Source: Candidatus Gastranaerophilales bacterium (GTDB taxonomy: Bacteria; Cyanobacteriota; Vampirovibrionia; Gastranaerophilales; Gastranaerophilaceae). Taken from it: DNA of 64,000 bases. The notes beneath the pieces are model-generated. The model was not told the DNA's origin, did not search any database, and saw only the letters and a program-made list of their open reading frames with translations. Below, piece by piece: positions 44,074-54,341 of the stretch. The stretch is taken from positions 1-64,000 of the forward strand of contig CAJUNK010000004.1 of the NCBI GenBank assembly GCA_910587815.1, read 5' to 3'. Numbering within the stretch: position 1 is the stretch's first letter; every line of letters begins with the position of its first letter. Position numbers and translations under genes: made by a program.

Positions 44074-46302
44074 TTATTTTATCACCGGTTTATTTGTTTG
44101 TTTTTTGGGTTTTTGATTTTTATTTTTGCCTTTATTTAGATTGTTTAAATCATTTTTTTGCTGCAATCTTCTAACGGAAAGCACATCAGGAATTGTTTGT
44201 ATATTTAAAATTACTTTTTTTAAGGTTTCTATATCAGATAATTCAACCCCGATATCAATTATGCCAAATTTTTTACTCTTTAGATAGCTATTTGCATAAG
44301 CAATATTTGTATTTGTATCTGCAATTTTAATTAAAATATCTTTTAATACACCAACCCTGTCTTGGGATTCAATTCGAAGATGGGCAATATAGATGCCTTC
44401 TGATACATTATCTGCCCATTTTATATCCATCATACGCTCAGGAATAATATCAAAAAGACATTTGCAATCAAGCCTGTGCACAGTAACGCCTTTTGATTTT
44501 GTAACAACACCAACAATTGGTTCGCCCGGTATTGGAGAACAGCATTTTGCAAGGCTCCACAGCATACCTTCTAAACCCAAAATATCATTTTTCTTATTGC
44601 CTTTTTTATATTTGGGGCGGTCTTTTTCTTCGATATTTTCTATTGGTTTATGTTCTGGTTTTTTCAGTTTATTTAAAACTTTATGAATTGTAGTCTCACC
44701 ATATCCAAGAGCAGCAAATAAATCATCTGCACTTTTATAATTCATTTCTTTTGCACAGCGGTCCATTTCGCCAGTTTTTAAATATTCATCAAATATGGCT
44801 TTTGTGAGATTAATTTCAAGGGCAGATTTTCCAATTTCAATATTATCTTCCCTTTTGTACTTTTTAAACCATAGTCTAATTTTTGATATAGCGCTTTTTG
44901 TCACAACAAAATTCAGCCAGTCAATTTTTGGCATAAACTGTTTTGAAGTTAAAATTTCAACAATATCACCGTTTTTTAATTTGGTATCCAAAGGAACAAT
45001 TCTGCCATTTATAAGTGCACCAACTGTTCTATGGCCAACTTCTGTATGTATTCTGTATGCAAAATCAATAGGGGTAGAATTTGCAGGTAAATCCATAACA
45101 TCGCCAGCAGGAGTAAAAGCAAAAACCTGATCTGCAAATAAATCCAGCTTAACGCTTTCTACAAATTCTTTTGCATCAGTAGAATCTTTATCAATTTCAA
45201 CAAGTTTTCTCATCCAGTTAAATTGAATGTCATTTTTATCCTGTGCCTTAACAGAGCCTGATTCTTTATATCGCCAGTGTGCAGCAACACCATATTCTGC
45301 AACATCATGCATTTCTTTTGTTCTAATTTGGATTTCAAACGGTTTATTTTTTGAACCTATTACAGATGTGTGCAAAGAACGGTACAGATTACCCTTTGGC
45401 ATAGCAATATAATCTTTAAAGCGCCCAGGGATGGGTTTAAATTGAGAGTGAATAATTCCTAAAACGTTGTAGCAGGTTCTTATATCATCTACAATAACCC
45501 TAATTGCTGTAATATCATACAAATCATCAAAAGAAACGTTTAGACGGCACATTTTATTATAAATACTGTAGTAATGTTTTGCCCTGCCATAAATTGTAGC
45601 ATGAATTCCTGCATCCTTCAGGCTCATTGATATGGTTTCAATTAAAGATGATACAACCTTATCTCTGTCATGTTTTGTTTGGGCGACAAGTTTGGCAATT
45701 TCATAATATTTTTCAGGATTTATATAACGAAGCGATAAATCTTCAAGTTCTGCTTTTATTTTTCCGATACCAAGACGATTTGCTAAAGGAGCGAAAATAT
45801 CAAGAGTTTCCTGCGCAATTCTTTTTTGTTTATTTGCTGCCATATAATTTAAAGTGCGCATATTATGAAGCCTGTCTGCAAGTTTTAAAAATATTATTCT
45901 TACATCTTCTGCCATAGCAATAAACATACGGCGGAAATTTTCAGCTTGTCTTTCTTCTTTTGATTTAAATTGATATTTTCCAAGTTTTGTTACGCCATTT
46001 ACAAGTTTTAAAACATCAGAACCAAACTGAGATTCAATTTCCTTGGGCTCTGTATCAGTATCTTCCAAAATATCATGTAAAAGTGCAGCAATAATAGTAT
46101 TTGTATCAAGTCTTAATTCTGCTAAAATTTTTGCAACTTCAATAGGGTGGATTATATAGGGCTCTTCTGAAATCCTATATTGCCCATCATGCAGACGGGA
46201 AGCAAAAAGATAGGCATGTTCTATTTTTTCAACATCCTCAGTTTCCCTATTTTGGGAAATTATCATTTCTTTCAATTCATTAAACAGCATTAGATACGAC
46301 AT
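44074..46302 (-). CDS. relA: Bifunctional (p)ppGpp synthetase/hydrolase (Rsh)
   Basis: 742 residues. The HD hydrolase (about 20-190) has its His-Asp metal motif in ALLHDILEDTD and YIIHPIEVA, so hydrolysis should be active. The synthetase (about 240-360) has PGRFKDYIAMPKGNLYRSLHT and FEIQIRTKEMHDVAEYGVAAHW with the catalytic Glu. TGS (about 395-455), a helical/zinc-finger region with CCSPIPGEPIVG, and a C-terminal ACT domain (about 635-705), then a basic tail. Controls the stringent response. Its -10 ends six bases before the ATG with no leader space for an SD. Confidence 0.95.
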   Translation of the reverse strand: MSYLMLFNELKEMIISQNRETEDVEKIEHAYLFASRLHDGQYRISEEPYIIHPIEVAKILAELRLDTNTIIAALLHDILEDTDTEPKEIESQFGSDVLKLVNGVTKLGKYQFKSKEERQAENFRRMFIAMAEDVRIIFLKLADRLHNMRTLNYMAANKQKRIAQETLDIFAPLANRLGIGKIKAELEDLSLRYINPEKYYEIAKLVAQTKHDRDKVVSSLIETISMSLKDAGIHATIYGRAKHYYSIYNKMCRLNVSFDDLYDITAIRVIVDDIRTCYNVLGIIHSQFKPIPGRFKDYIAMPKGNLYRSLHTSVIGSKNKPFEIQIRTKEMHDVAEYGVAAHWRYKESGSVKAQDKNDIQFNWMRKLVEIDKDSTDAKEFVESVKLDLFADQVFAFTPAGDVMDLPANSTPIDFAYRIHTEVGHRTVGALINGRIVPLDTKLKNGDIVEILTSKQFMPKIDWLNFVVTKSAISKIRLWFKKYKREDNIEIGKSALEINLTKAIFDEYLKTGEMDRCAKEMNYKSADDLFAALGYGETTIHKVLNKLKKPEHKPIENIEEKDRPKYKKGNKKNDILGLEGMLWSLAKCCSPIPGEPIVGVVTKSKGVTVHRLDCKCLFDIIPERMMDIKWADNVSEGIYIAHLRIESQDRVGVLKDILIKIADTNTNIAYANSYLKSKKFGIIDIGVELSDIETLKKVILNIQTIPDVLSVRRLQQKNDLNNLNKGKNKNQKPKKQTNKPVIK

Positions 46303-46308
46303 AGCATG

Positions 46309-46336
46309 ATTTTACATCTTTTGACAGATATTTCAA
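46309..46336 (-). promoter_or_regulatory. relA promoter, leaderless type
   Basis: Minus strand TTGAAA (46336-46331), 16-bp spacer, TAAAAT (46314-46309), then six bases (CATGCT) and the relA ATG. The expected transcription start coincides with the start codon. Confidence 0.6.
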
Positions 46337-46362
46337 TCTGTTTTTTATATTAAAATGTAAAA

Positions 46363-46671
46363 ATGCAAGAAAAAAGACTAAATGAACTGAAAAATTCTAT
46401 AAATAAAACCCCCGAAGGGTACAAATTAAAAGTAAAAGTTTGTGCAAATTCAAAAAAGAATAGTATAGAATTTTTGGAGGATGCACAAGATAATAACTTT
46501 ATTAAAATAAAAATTAACAAGCCAGCAGTGGATGGAAAAGCTAATAAGGCTATTATAGAATATCTTTCTGATATTTTTGACATTCCAAAAAGCAACATTA
46601 ATATATTAAGTGGTGAAAAATCCTCCCAAAAGAGTTTGTTAATTAAACCAAAAAGAAATATAATTCAGTAA
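46363..46671 (+). CDS. DUF167/YggU family protein
   Basis: 102 residues, single small alpha/beta domain. Family marks: KLKVKVCANSKKNSIEF, INKPAVDGKANKAIIEYL and ILSGEKSSQKSLLI. Function not established in the family. TAAAAT (46351-46356) ends six bases before the ATG; the gene is divergent from relA and shares its promoter region. Confidence 0.9.
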   Translation: MQEKRLNELKNSINKTPEGYKLKVKVCANSKKNSIEFLEDAQDNNFIKIKINKPAVDGKANKAIIEYLSDIFDIPKSNINILSGEKSSQKSLLIKPKRNIIQ

Positions 46672-46807
46672 AATTAGTAGCATTTGTAAAAAAATAATAC
46701 AAAAATGTAACAAAAGTTAAATTAACTATCAATATTTTGAAACTTTTGTACTTACTTAGAATATAGAAGTGTGGAAATTAGATTTATTCTAGAAGGCTAG
46801 CAACAAA

Positions 46808-48664
46808 GTGAACTCTAAAGAAGAAAATAAATCTGTTAATAATAAAGGGTCAAACAAGGGAAGCAGAACGGAAGTTAAAATTAACTCTGTATTTTCAAAT
46901 CCGATAAATACAAAATCTGCCATACCTTCACCAAGAACTAGTGCAAACAGATTATATAGCGGATATTCTAATCAAAATTTTTCAAAACAATTAAATATTA
47001 ATTATCAAGAAATTTTAAAACTTATAAATGATGCCTTTGCAAATAAAAATGAACTTGGGCAATTGTTTTATTCTATTCACAATGTTTTATCAACAAGAAT
47101 GCAGATTAATTGTTCGGCTTTAGGGCTAATTAATAAGCAATCAAAATGTGTAAATATAAAACTTATTGATAAAGCAGGGTCTACTTATTCCAGCAAAATA
47201 ATGCTGACAGACACTGAAAACCCCATCACAAAATGCATACAAACAAGAAAAATGCAAAGAGCACAAGATGTGAACTTTTTAAGCTCTTCATATCTAAACA
47301 GCTCTTCAATGTTAATTTTTCCACTTGTGGCTTTTGATGAATGTTTGGGTATTTTTGCACTTGGAGATTCTAGGGCTGATATGTATACAGATTTATATCA
47401 GTTTATAGGAAATTCAATCGGTCTTTTTGCGCAAACCATAAATTTAATGGAACTAGTTGAGAAAAATTCCGACACGGATACTTTAACAGGCCTTGCAAAT
47501 CATAAGCACTTACAAGAAGAGTTATCAAGACAAATTCATCTTGCAGAACAATCAAATTCACAATTATCAATTTGCATTTTTGATATTTCAAACATCTCTC
47601 AAATAAATAGAGAATTAGGACATGCAAAAGGTGATGAAATCATCAAAACTGTGGCGCATAAGATTAAACAAAATATTAGAAACACAGATTTTGCAGGAAG
47701 ATACGGCGGGGATGAGATTGCTGTTGTAATGCCAAATACGCCTCTTGAAGAAGCAAAATATATGGCAGAATATTTATCCTACACCTTATCTTGCGTTATT
47801 GTAGATGCAGTAGGTCCTATCAAAGTAAGTGCTGGCATTGCAGCATATCCTTTGGCATCAAAAAATCAAGAAAAACTTTTAGTTCTTGCAGAACAAGCAA
47901 TGTATATTTCAAAGAGCAAATCTTATGAAAATGGCAACTGCATTGTTGTAACAAGTGAAGATTATAATTTTTGGGATGATGAAGCACTAAAATGCTTTGC
48001 AGAAGTTTTAACCAAAAAGCATGCTGAAATTGGTGTGGATTTTGAAGAAGAATTAATAAGTAAATTCCATAATGAAAAAATTATTTCTAATAAACACTTG
48101 CTTGATGTTGTAACATCTCTTGCAAGCACAATTGATGCAAAAGACCCGTATACAAAAGGTCATTCAACCTTTGTTTCAAGATATTCTGAAGCCTTGGCAA
48201 GGGCAATAAGATTGCCAGAAGCCGAAGTGGAACGTATCAGACTTGGTGCACTTTTGCATGATATAGGAAAAATTGGCATCCCTGAAAATGTGCTTAAAAA
48301 ACCAAGCATGTTAACTGATGAAGAATGGGAAATTATGAAGCAGCATCCTGCAATTGGCGCAGAAAAGGTGCTTGCGCCAAATGAATCTTTAAGGGATTTA
48401 ATTCCTATGGTTAAATTCCACCATGAACATTACGATGGCACAGGTTATCCTTTTGGCCTTAAAGGCGAAGAAATTCCGCTTTCAGCAAGGATAGTATCTA
48501 TTGCAGATGCTTATCATGCCCTTGTTTCAGATAGACCATACAGAAAAGGGCTTGGCGTTGAAAAAGCTTGTGAAATATTAAAACTGGGCGCCGGCGTGCA
48601 ATGGGATAAAGAACTTGTAAGACAATTTATTGTAATCGCCCCATCATTATCTACAGAAGTTTAA
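46808..48664 (+). CDS. GAF-GGDEF-HD-GYP cyclic-di-GMP enzyme
   Basis: 618 residues. A polar N-terminal tail (about 1-70), a GAF-like sensor (about 72-215), then GGDEF (about 222-380) with the active-site GGDEI and, five residues before it, RNTD, a match to the RxxD inhibitory site. HD-GYP follows (about 430-600) with HDIGKIGIPENVL, HHEHYDGTGYP and IADAYHALVSDRPYR, the metal and GYP residues intact. Predicted to make and break c-di-GMP, or to sense it at one domain, in response to a GAF signal. Start GTG at 46808; AAGG is eleven bases upstream. Overlaps the convergent GT-C pseudogene by 18 bp. Confidence 0.93.
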   Translation: MNSKEENKSVNNKGSNKGSRTEVKINSVFSNPINTKSAIPSPRTSANRLYSGYSNQNFSKQLNINYQEILKLINDAFANKNELGQLFYSIHNVLSTRMQINCSALGLINKQSKCVNIKLIDKAGSTYSSKIMLTDTENPITKCIQTRKMQRAQDVNFLSSSYLNSSSMLIFPLVAFDECLGIFALGDSRADMYTDLYQFIGNSIGLFAQTINLMELVEKNSDTDTLTGLANHKHLQEELSRQIHLAEQSNSQLSICIFDISNISQINRELGHAKGDEIIKTVAHKIKQNIRNTDFAGRYGGDEIAVVMPNTPLEEAKYMAEYLSYTLSCVIVDAVGPIKVSAGIAAYPLASKNQEKLLVLAEQAMYISKSKSYENGNCIVVTSEDYNFWDDEALKCFAEVLTKKHAEIGVDFEEELISKFHNEKIISNKHLLDVVTSLASTIDAKDPYTKGHSTFVSRYSEALARAIRLPEAEVERIRLGALLHDIGKIGIPENVLKKPSMLTDEEWEIMKQHPAIGAEKVLAPNESLRDLIPMVKFHHEHYDGTGYPFGLKGEEIPLSARIVSIADAYHALVSDRPYRKGLGVEKACEILKLGAGVQWDKELVRQFIVIAPSLSTEV

Positions 48665-50158
48665 TGTTTTTATCCTTATCCTTAAAAGATAAGAATAACA
48701 TGGTTTTTGAATTTCTTCTTCAAAAAGTATTTCAGCTTTTCCATTTAATGCATAATTATGCGCCCATTTTTTAATAAATGGTGCAAGTTTTTTTGAAGCC
48801 TCATGGCTGTCTTGGTAAAACCAGTATGTTTTATTTGGCAAAAGTTTTGTCATGACTTTTTCAACACCTTTATAGTCATTGCTTTCAAAAAACATTTTTA
48901 TGCTTTCATTCTCAATATCAAAATACCTAAAATAATAGACATAATTTGCCAAGGTGCCTGCACTAAATACAAAAACATCATCAGCTGCAGCACTATTTTT
49001 TATAAATTCCATTTTTTCTCTTTGAACAGAATATGAATACATATCAGGTTTTGTTATTCTTTTTAAGTGATTAATAGAGTTTGTTCTAAGGCACCATATA
49101 AAAAGGAGAATAATAAAAATTGCAGCTGAAATTTTCCTTTTACCTTTAAAAGATAATACATCCAACGTTTTTACTGCAATTAAAAGTACAAACGGGGTTA
49201 AATAAAGATGCAGCCTATGTAAAATAGGGTATAGATGCAAAATTGAAGCTAAAATTGCAACAAGGAAAATGAGCAAAATAATTGCGTTAATCCTTTTTTT
49301 ATCCTTAAAAATTAAAAACGTCCCGATAGAGGTTAAAATTAAAGCAGGAAATGGATTATAATTTGAACCAAATGTAAAATTAAAAAAATATACAAAAAAT
49401 TGATATAAAAATTCAGGCGTAAATTTTATATACCCTAAACCCCATAATTGATACCAAAATGCCGTCATCATTATTTTACTTGGATATAAATACATAAAAT
49501 AATAAGGAATGACACAAATAACAAATGGCAGCATAATATATAAAATTTGTTTTATAGAATTTTTCTTGTTTTTATAAATTAAATAAAGAAGAAATGCAGC
49601 CAGGATAAATACTATTGGCATAGAAAACAGGAACAATAAAAAGAAAGCTAACCCAAAAATTATACACTTTTTAGGTGATAATAATTTTAAATCCAAATTC
49701 GACAAATAAAGGACAACAAGCATGGCAAGCAACATTTCAAGAGAATATTGTTTAAATTCTTTTGTATAATATAAAAGCCAAAAATTCACTGCAAATAAAT
49801 AGTTTGCAATTAAAATACTCCATTTCTTGTTTAATACTTTTTTTGATAAAAAATAAAAGGCGGGGATTGAAAGAATACTTGCTAAGAATGGAATAAATCT
49901 AAAGACAAGTTCATTTATTCCAAAAAGCTTAGTCATTAGTTTTGATAATATTAAAAAACCATAAGGTGCACATTAGATGTAATTAAGTGGCTTTAGAAGA
50001 TCAAGAAAACCTCTATCTAAAATATTTAGTGCAAGGGCAGATTCATCACCCCAAAAAGACACATTAAAAAGATAAACTTTTAGCCTAAGGAATATTCCTA
50101 AAGATAAAGTTGATATTAAAAGTAAAATATATGGTGGGTTTAATTTTTTTTCGTTCAC
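48647..50158 (-). pseudogene. GT-C (GT39-like) glycosyltransferase split by a stop codon
   Basis: Read through, this is about 503 codons and parallels the neighbour at 50183 (493 aa) along its length: N-terminal TM, FWGDESALALNI acidic loop, GINELVFRFIPFLASILSI, then about ten TM helices and a periplasmic C-terminus. A TAA at 49975-49973 interrupts the frame; the aligned codon in the paralogue is CAA (Gln), followed in both by TGT-GC-CC-type Cys-Ala-Pro. The reading frame is unchanged on either side, so one C-to-T change explains it. A downstream ATG at 49936 could give a 429-aa protein lacking the catalytic loop. Third in the GT2-GT-C-GT-C operon. A sequencing error is the alternative. Confidence 0.75.
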
Positions 50159-50182
50159 ATTGTTTCCTAATAAATTTAAATA

Positions 50183-51664
50183 TTACATCATAAATTTTAC
50201 ATAATAATCAAAACCATTTTTAAATTCGTATAAAATTTTTACATTATTATTTTTAATCCATCTTTCAAAAGCGTTAATGAAAGGCAGATTGTCATTTTTT
50301 CCAAAACAATCAAAATAATAAAAATAATATTTTTTATTATTTTGAAGATTGTTTAGAATTTTATCATATTCTTCATAATCCACATTTTGAACAGCCCCTA
50401 TATTTATAACTTCATTTTGAAGTTTAAAATATTTTAAATAATAAAGCATATCTTGAATTGTTGGCCTATTTGAAATTATGACATCACTTGGCGTTAAATC
50501 TTTTTTAATTATTTCCATTATTTGTCTTGACATGCCCTTATTAAAAGTTTCAGGATTTTGCAATCTTAAAAGGTGGCTAATACAATTGGTTCTAAAACAA
50601 AATAAAAAAACAATAGTCAAAATAGTTGCAGTAGCACATTTTTTCCAATCATAGACATTGTTAAAGTTTGATAGTTTTTCTAATGGCCTAACTGCAAATA
50701 AAATGATAAATGGCACTAAATAAAGGCAAAGTCTGTCGTATAAAGGATACATGCGGAACAATGATGCAACAAATGCCATTATTATGATAAACAAAATCAA
50801 TACGCCGATTTTTTTTCTATCTTTAAATATTAAAACTGCACCCATAAAACACAAAAGCATGGTTAAAAATTGGGAAGAATTTGGAGTAAACACAAAATAG
50901 AAGAAATTTCTTATTAAAGCCATAAGAGATGTTGAATTTAAAGATAAATATCCATTTTGCCAAATGCCGTAAGCTTCATTTATCATTGTTATTTTGCTTG
51001 GATGCAAATAAATAAAATAATATGGTAGTATACACAAAACAAATGGCAAGCTGATAAAGAATATTTGGTTTATGGATTCTTTTTTATTTTTATAGATTAG
51101 ATACAATAAAAATGCAGCCAAAATAAATGGCGTGGGCATAGAAAACAAAAACATTACAAAAAAAGCAAAACCCAACATTAAACATTTTTTAATAGAAAAA
51201 GTTTTGATATTTATTTTTGTAAGACACAATACCATAAATATTGTAATCAGTACTTCAAGAGAGTATTGCTTGAATGTTTGACAATAAAATATCAGACTAA
51301 AATTCACCGCAAATAAATAGTTTGCAATTAAAATACTCCATTTTTTGTTTAATACTTTTTTTGATAAAAAATAAAAGGCGGGGATTGAAAGAATGCTTGC
51401 TAAAAATGGAATAAATCTAAAGACAAGTTCATTTATTCCAAACAACATGTAAAATATTTTTGAAAATACAGCAAAAAGAAAGGGGGCACATTGATTAAAA
51501 TCAAAAGGTTTTAAAAGATTAAAAAAGCTTCTATTTATAATATTTAATGCCAGGGCAGATTCATCACTCCAAAACGAAATATTGAAAAGATATATTTTAA
51601 GTCTGAGAAATACACCAAGAACAAAAATGACAATAATAGAAAATTTGAAAACTTTCTCTTTCAC
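50183..51664 (-). CDS. GT-C (GT39-like) membrane glycosyltransferase
   Basis: 493 residues, about eleven TM helices. The first periplasmic loop carries SFWSDESALALNI, the acidic Asp-Glu motif of ArnT/PMT-like enzymes that use polyprenyl-phosphate sugars. The soluble C-terminus (about 375-490) is periplasmic. Start GTG at 51664, five bases after the stop of the GT2 gene, so co-transcribed. Likely takes the sugar made by the GT2 enzyme and adds it to lipid A, protein or another surface glycan; acceptor unknown. Confidence 0.85.
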   Translation of the reverse strand: MKEKVFKFSIIVIFVLGVFLRLKIYLFNISFWSDESALALNIINRSFFNLLKPFDFNQCAPFLFAVFSKIFYMLFGINELVFRFIPFLASILSIPAFYFLSKKVLNKKWSILIANYLFAVNFSLIFYCQTFKQYSLEVLITIFMVLCLTKINIKTFSIKKCLMLGFAFFVMFLFSMPTPFILAAFLLYLIYKNKKESINQIFFISLPFVLCILPYYFIYLHPSKITMINEAYGIWQNGYLSLNSTSLMALIRNFFYFVFTPNSSQFLTMLLCFMGAVLIFKDRKKIGVLILFIIIMAFVASLFRMYPLYDRLCLYLVPFIILFAVRPLEKLSNFNNVYDWKKCATATILTIVFLFCFRTNCISHLLRLQNPETFNKGMSRQIMEIIKKDLTPSDVIISNRPTIQDMLYYLKYFKLQNEVINIGAVQNVDYEEYDKILNNLQNNKKYYFYYFDCFGKNDNLPFINAFERWIKNNNVKILYEFKNGFDYYVKFMM

Positions 51665-51669
51665 TGTCT

Positions 51670-52467
51670 TTATTCATCCGATAAATGATAATATTCTAAT
51701 TTTGAATCAATATTTAGTTTTCTAGCACCTTTTTTAAATATTTTTGATTTAAAAATATTTAACCTCGCAAAGAAATAATCAATACTTACCTTTAACACCC
51801 CAAAACCATATTTTGTAGAGCGTTTAAAATTAATAGAGCTTGCTTCAGGAAAATATTTAGTAGGGCATGAAATTTCGCCAATATTATAGCCATAATAATA
51901 AATTAGAGCCAACATTTCATTATCAAATATAAAATCGTTATCACATTCAGCTAAAGGCAGATTTTCTAAAATTTCCCTGCTGAATGCACGAAAACCTGTA
52001 TGATATTCTGATAATTTTTGACCCATAAATAAATTCTGAAAACATGTTAAAAACTTATTTGCAAAATATTTATAAAGAGGCATGCCGCCTTTTAGAGCAC
52101 TATTTGTTAACATCCTTGATGCAATAACTGCATCGTATTCACCAAATGCAATCATAGATGCCATTGCAGGAATTAATTTTGGTGTATATTGATAATCAGG
52201 ATGCAGCATAATAACAATATCAGCATTTTCTTTTAATGCTGCAATATAGCAGGATTTTTGGTTTCCGCCATACCCTTTATTTTCATTATGCACAATTGTT
52301 GTTATATTTAGTTTTTTTGAAACCTCTTTTGTATTATCAAATGAATTATCATCTACAAGAATAACTTTATCTACAAAATCCTTGTAAATTTCATTATATG
52401 TAATCTCAAGTGTTTTTTCTGCATTATATGCAGGCATTATTACTACAATTTTCTTACCATTTATCAT
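51670..52467 (-). CDS. GT2 family polyprenyl-phosphate sugar synthase
   Basis: 265 residues from the ATG at 52467. GT-A fold: VVIMPAYNAEKTLE, the LVDDNSFDNTKEV Asp pair, NKGYGGNQKSCY, and MLHPDYQYTPKL in place of DxD (HPDYQ form as in dolichol-phosphate mannose synthase-like enzymes). LSEYHTGFRAFSREIL and the acidic DNDFIFDNEML follow. No C-terminal TM pair, so cytosolic-face membrane-associated. Makes a lipid-linked sugar donor for the GT-C enzymes below. Frames to 52524 lack support; TATTAT ends six bases before the chosen ATG. Confidence 0.88.
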   Translation of the reverse strand: MINGKKIVVIMPAYNAEKTLEITYNEIYKDFVDKVILVDDNSFDNTKEVSKKLNITTIVHNENKGYGGNQKSCYIAALKENADIVIMLHPDYQYTPKLIPAMASMIAFGEYDAVIASRMLTNSALKGGMPLYKYFANKFLTCFQNLFMGQKLSEYHTGFRAFSREILENLPLAECDNDFIFDNEMLALIYYYGYNIGEISCPTKYFPEASSINFKRSTKYGFGVLKVSIDYFFARLNIFKSKIFKKGARKLNIDSKLEYYHLSDE

Positions 52468-52518
52468 AAAAAAATAATACATCATTGTACACTTTTTTGG
52501 CAAAAAGTTTAAAAAGCT

Positions 52519-52547
52519 TTGCAAATATGTAAATAAAAATATATAAT
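52519..52547 (+). promoter_or_regulatory. Promoter of the 561-aa TPR gene
   Basis: TTGCAA (52519-52524), 17-bp spacer, TATAAT (52542-52547). The ATG chosen for the gene, at 52555, is seven bases after the -10, i.e. near the expected +1. An upstream ATG at 52546 lies inside the -10 and is rejected as a start. Confidence 0.65.
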
Positions 52548-52554
52548 GTTTTCT

Positions 52555-54240
52555 ATGGAAGAAAATACTGAAAATGCCATATATTACATAAGAAAATCTT
52601 TTGAATTAAAGAATTTAAAGCTTTACAAAGAAGCTATTGAAATGCTTTACAAGGCATTATCGTGTGATGATATTGGCACAAGGAATATTGAAATAATTGC
52701 TCAAATAGGCGATCTTTATATGCTTTTAAAAAACTATGAAAGAGCAATTGAACAATATGAAAAAGTTTTAGATAAAGATAATTCACACATCCACAGCATG
52801 CATCAATTATGTGAAATTTATTTTATTTTGCAAAATTATTCAAAAGCCCTTGAAATTGCACAGGATTTATGCAAAAAATCCCAAAGTACAGAAAATTATG
52901 CAAATTATTTCAGAGTCTTATTTAAACTAAACCTTTTTGATGAAATAAAAGAATTATACAGCAGCCTAAATGAAGAAAATCTTCAAAATGAAGAAATTAT
53001 GTATATAGTATCAAAAACCGACCCTGATAATAAATATGAACTTTTAGAAAAAATAATTTCAATAAACCCTAATCAAATGGATGCCAAACTTGATTTAGGA
53101 ATTTTATGCTATAACAAAAATAATTTTCAATATGCAAAAGAGCTTTTTGAATGCATCGTGCAAACCGAAAACAATCCAAAAGCTTATTATTATCTTGGCT
53201 TGATATACAATAAAGAAAATGAACACACAAAAGCTATTGACAGTTTTTTAAAGGCCATAAAATATGATAAAACAAAGGTCAATGATTATTATTTTGAACT
53301 TGCAAAAGCATATTGTGATATAAATTGGTTAAATGAAGCACAAATTGCGCTTTTAAGGTCTTTAAGCATATTATCGGCAGCCACACCTTATGCAGACAAT
53401 ATCGATGAACATTATTTTCTTTTAGCTTGGGTGTATTCTAAAAAAAATGATATCAAAAATGCTCTTTTAAATTTAAACCTTATAGAAGAAAATTCCCGTA
53501 TTTATGACAAAGCACAGATTTTAGCAAATATACTTGAACATAAAAGAGGAAATATTATTGATGCCAAATTAAATCTTGAAAAACTTTATGAGACAAATAA
53601 AGATAATTCAATGCTTTATTCTGCCCTTGGAGAAATTTATAAAGAATTAAAACTATACAAAAAAAGTATTGAAATATATAAACAGGGGCTTGAAGTTTTT
53701 CCAGGTTCTTTCAATTTTTTATCTGAAATTATAGACATATTAATTGATGATAAAAATTATGAAGAAGCATTAAAATATGCTAATAATTTTATAGAAAATT
53801 ACCCAAACTGTCCAAGCGCATACAATTCTCTTGCAAGAATATATTATAGAAAACAAGAATACAAACTTGCACTTGATGAACTTATAAAACTAACAAAACT
53901 GGATAAAAATGATGCAGAAGCGTTTTATTTTATCGGGCTCATTTTAAATGATTTGGCAGAACCTGATGAAGCAATAAAAAATTTAACCATTGCACTGAAT
54001 TTAAACCCTACAAAGGCAAAATACTATGCGCAAATTTCTAGAGCATATAATTTGCTTGAAAATTATTCAGATGCAATGCTTTTTATAAAAGAAGCAATAG
54101 AGCTTGCCCCGCAAGAACTTCAATATAAAAAACAGGCTGCGATGATAGCAAATGAAACCGGAAATGCTGAAGATGCATGTTTTTATAAAAACTTAGCTCA
54201 AACTAGTGAAAATATTGCAATAATAAAAAGAAGAGGCTAA
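52555..54240 (+). CDS. Large TPR-repeat protein
   Basis: 561 residues, about 12-14 TPR units covering nearly the whole length, e.g. IAQIGDLYMLLKNYERAIEQ, HSMHQLCEIYFILQNYSKAL, KAYYYLGLIYNKENEHTKAI, SAYNSLARIYYRKQEYKLAL, EAFYFIGLILNDLAEPDEAI. No signal peptide or TM. Divergent from the GT2 operon with about 87 bp between starts. Likely a cytoplasmic scaffold; a role with the glycosylation genes is possible but rests on position only. Confidence 0.85.
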   Translation: MEENTENAIYYIRKSFELKNLKLYKEAIEMLYKALSCDDIGTRNIEIIAQIGDLYMLLKNYERAIEQYEKVLDKDNSHIHSMHQLCEIYFILQNYSKALEIAQDLCKKSQSTENYANYFRVLFKLNLFDEIKELYSSLNEENLQNEEIMYIVSKTDPDNKYELLEKIISINPNQMDAKLDLGILCYNKNNFQYAKELFECIVQTENNPKAYYYLGLIYNKENEHTKAIDSFLKAIKYDKTKVNDYYFELAKAYCDINWLNEAQIALLRSLSILSAATPYADNIDEHYFLLAWVYSKKNDIKNALLNLNLIEENSRIYDKAQILANILEHKRGNIIDAKLNLEKLYETNKDNSMLYSALGEIYKELKLYKKSIEIYKQGLEVFPGSFNFLSEIIDILIDDKNYEEALKYANNFIENYPNCPSAYNSLARIYYRKQEYKLALDELIKLTKLDKNDAEAFYFIGLILNDLAEPDEAIKNLTIALNLNPTKAKYYAQISRAYNLLENYSDAMLFIKEAIELAPQELQYKKQAAMIANETGNAEDACFYKNLAQTSENIAIIKRRG

Positions 54241-54341
54241 TTTTTTCTTTTAAGTTTTTTAAATGTTTGTTTTGATTTAAAATTTGTTCATGATAGAATG
54301 GTTCTGTTGATGCGAATATAAGCAAAATGAAAACCGAATAT

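Noticed and set aside
49973..50158. Separate 61-aa protein
   Set aside because: It is the N-terminus of the GT-C gene cut off by the in-frame TAA and aligns directly with the intact paralogue.
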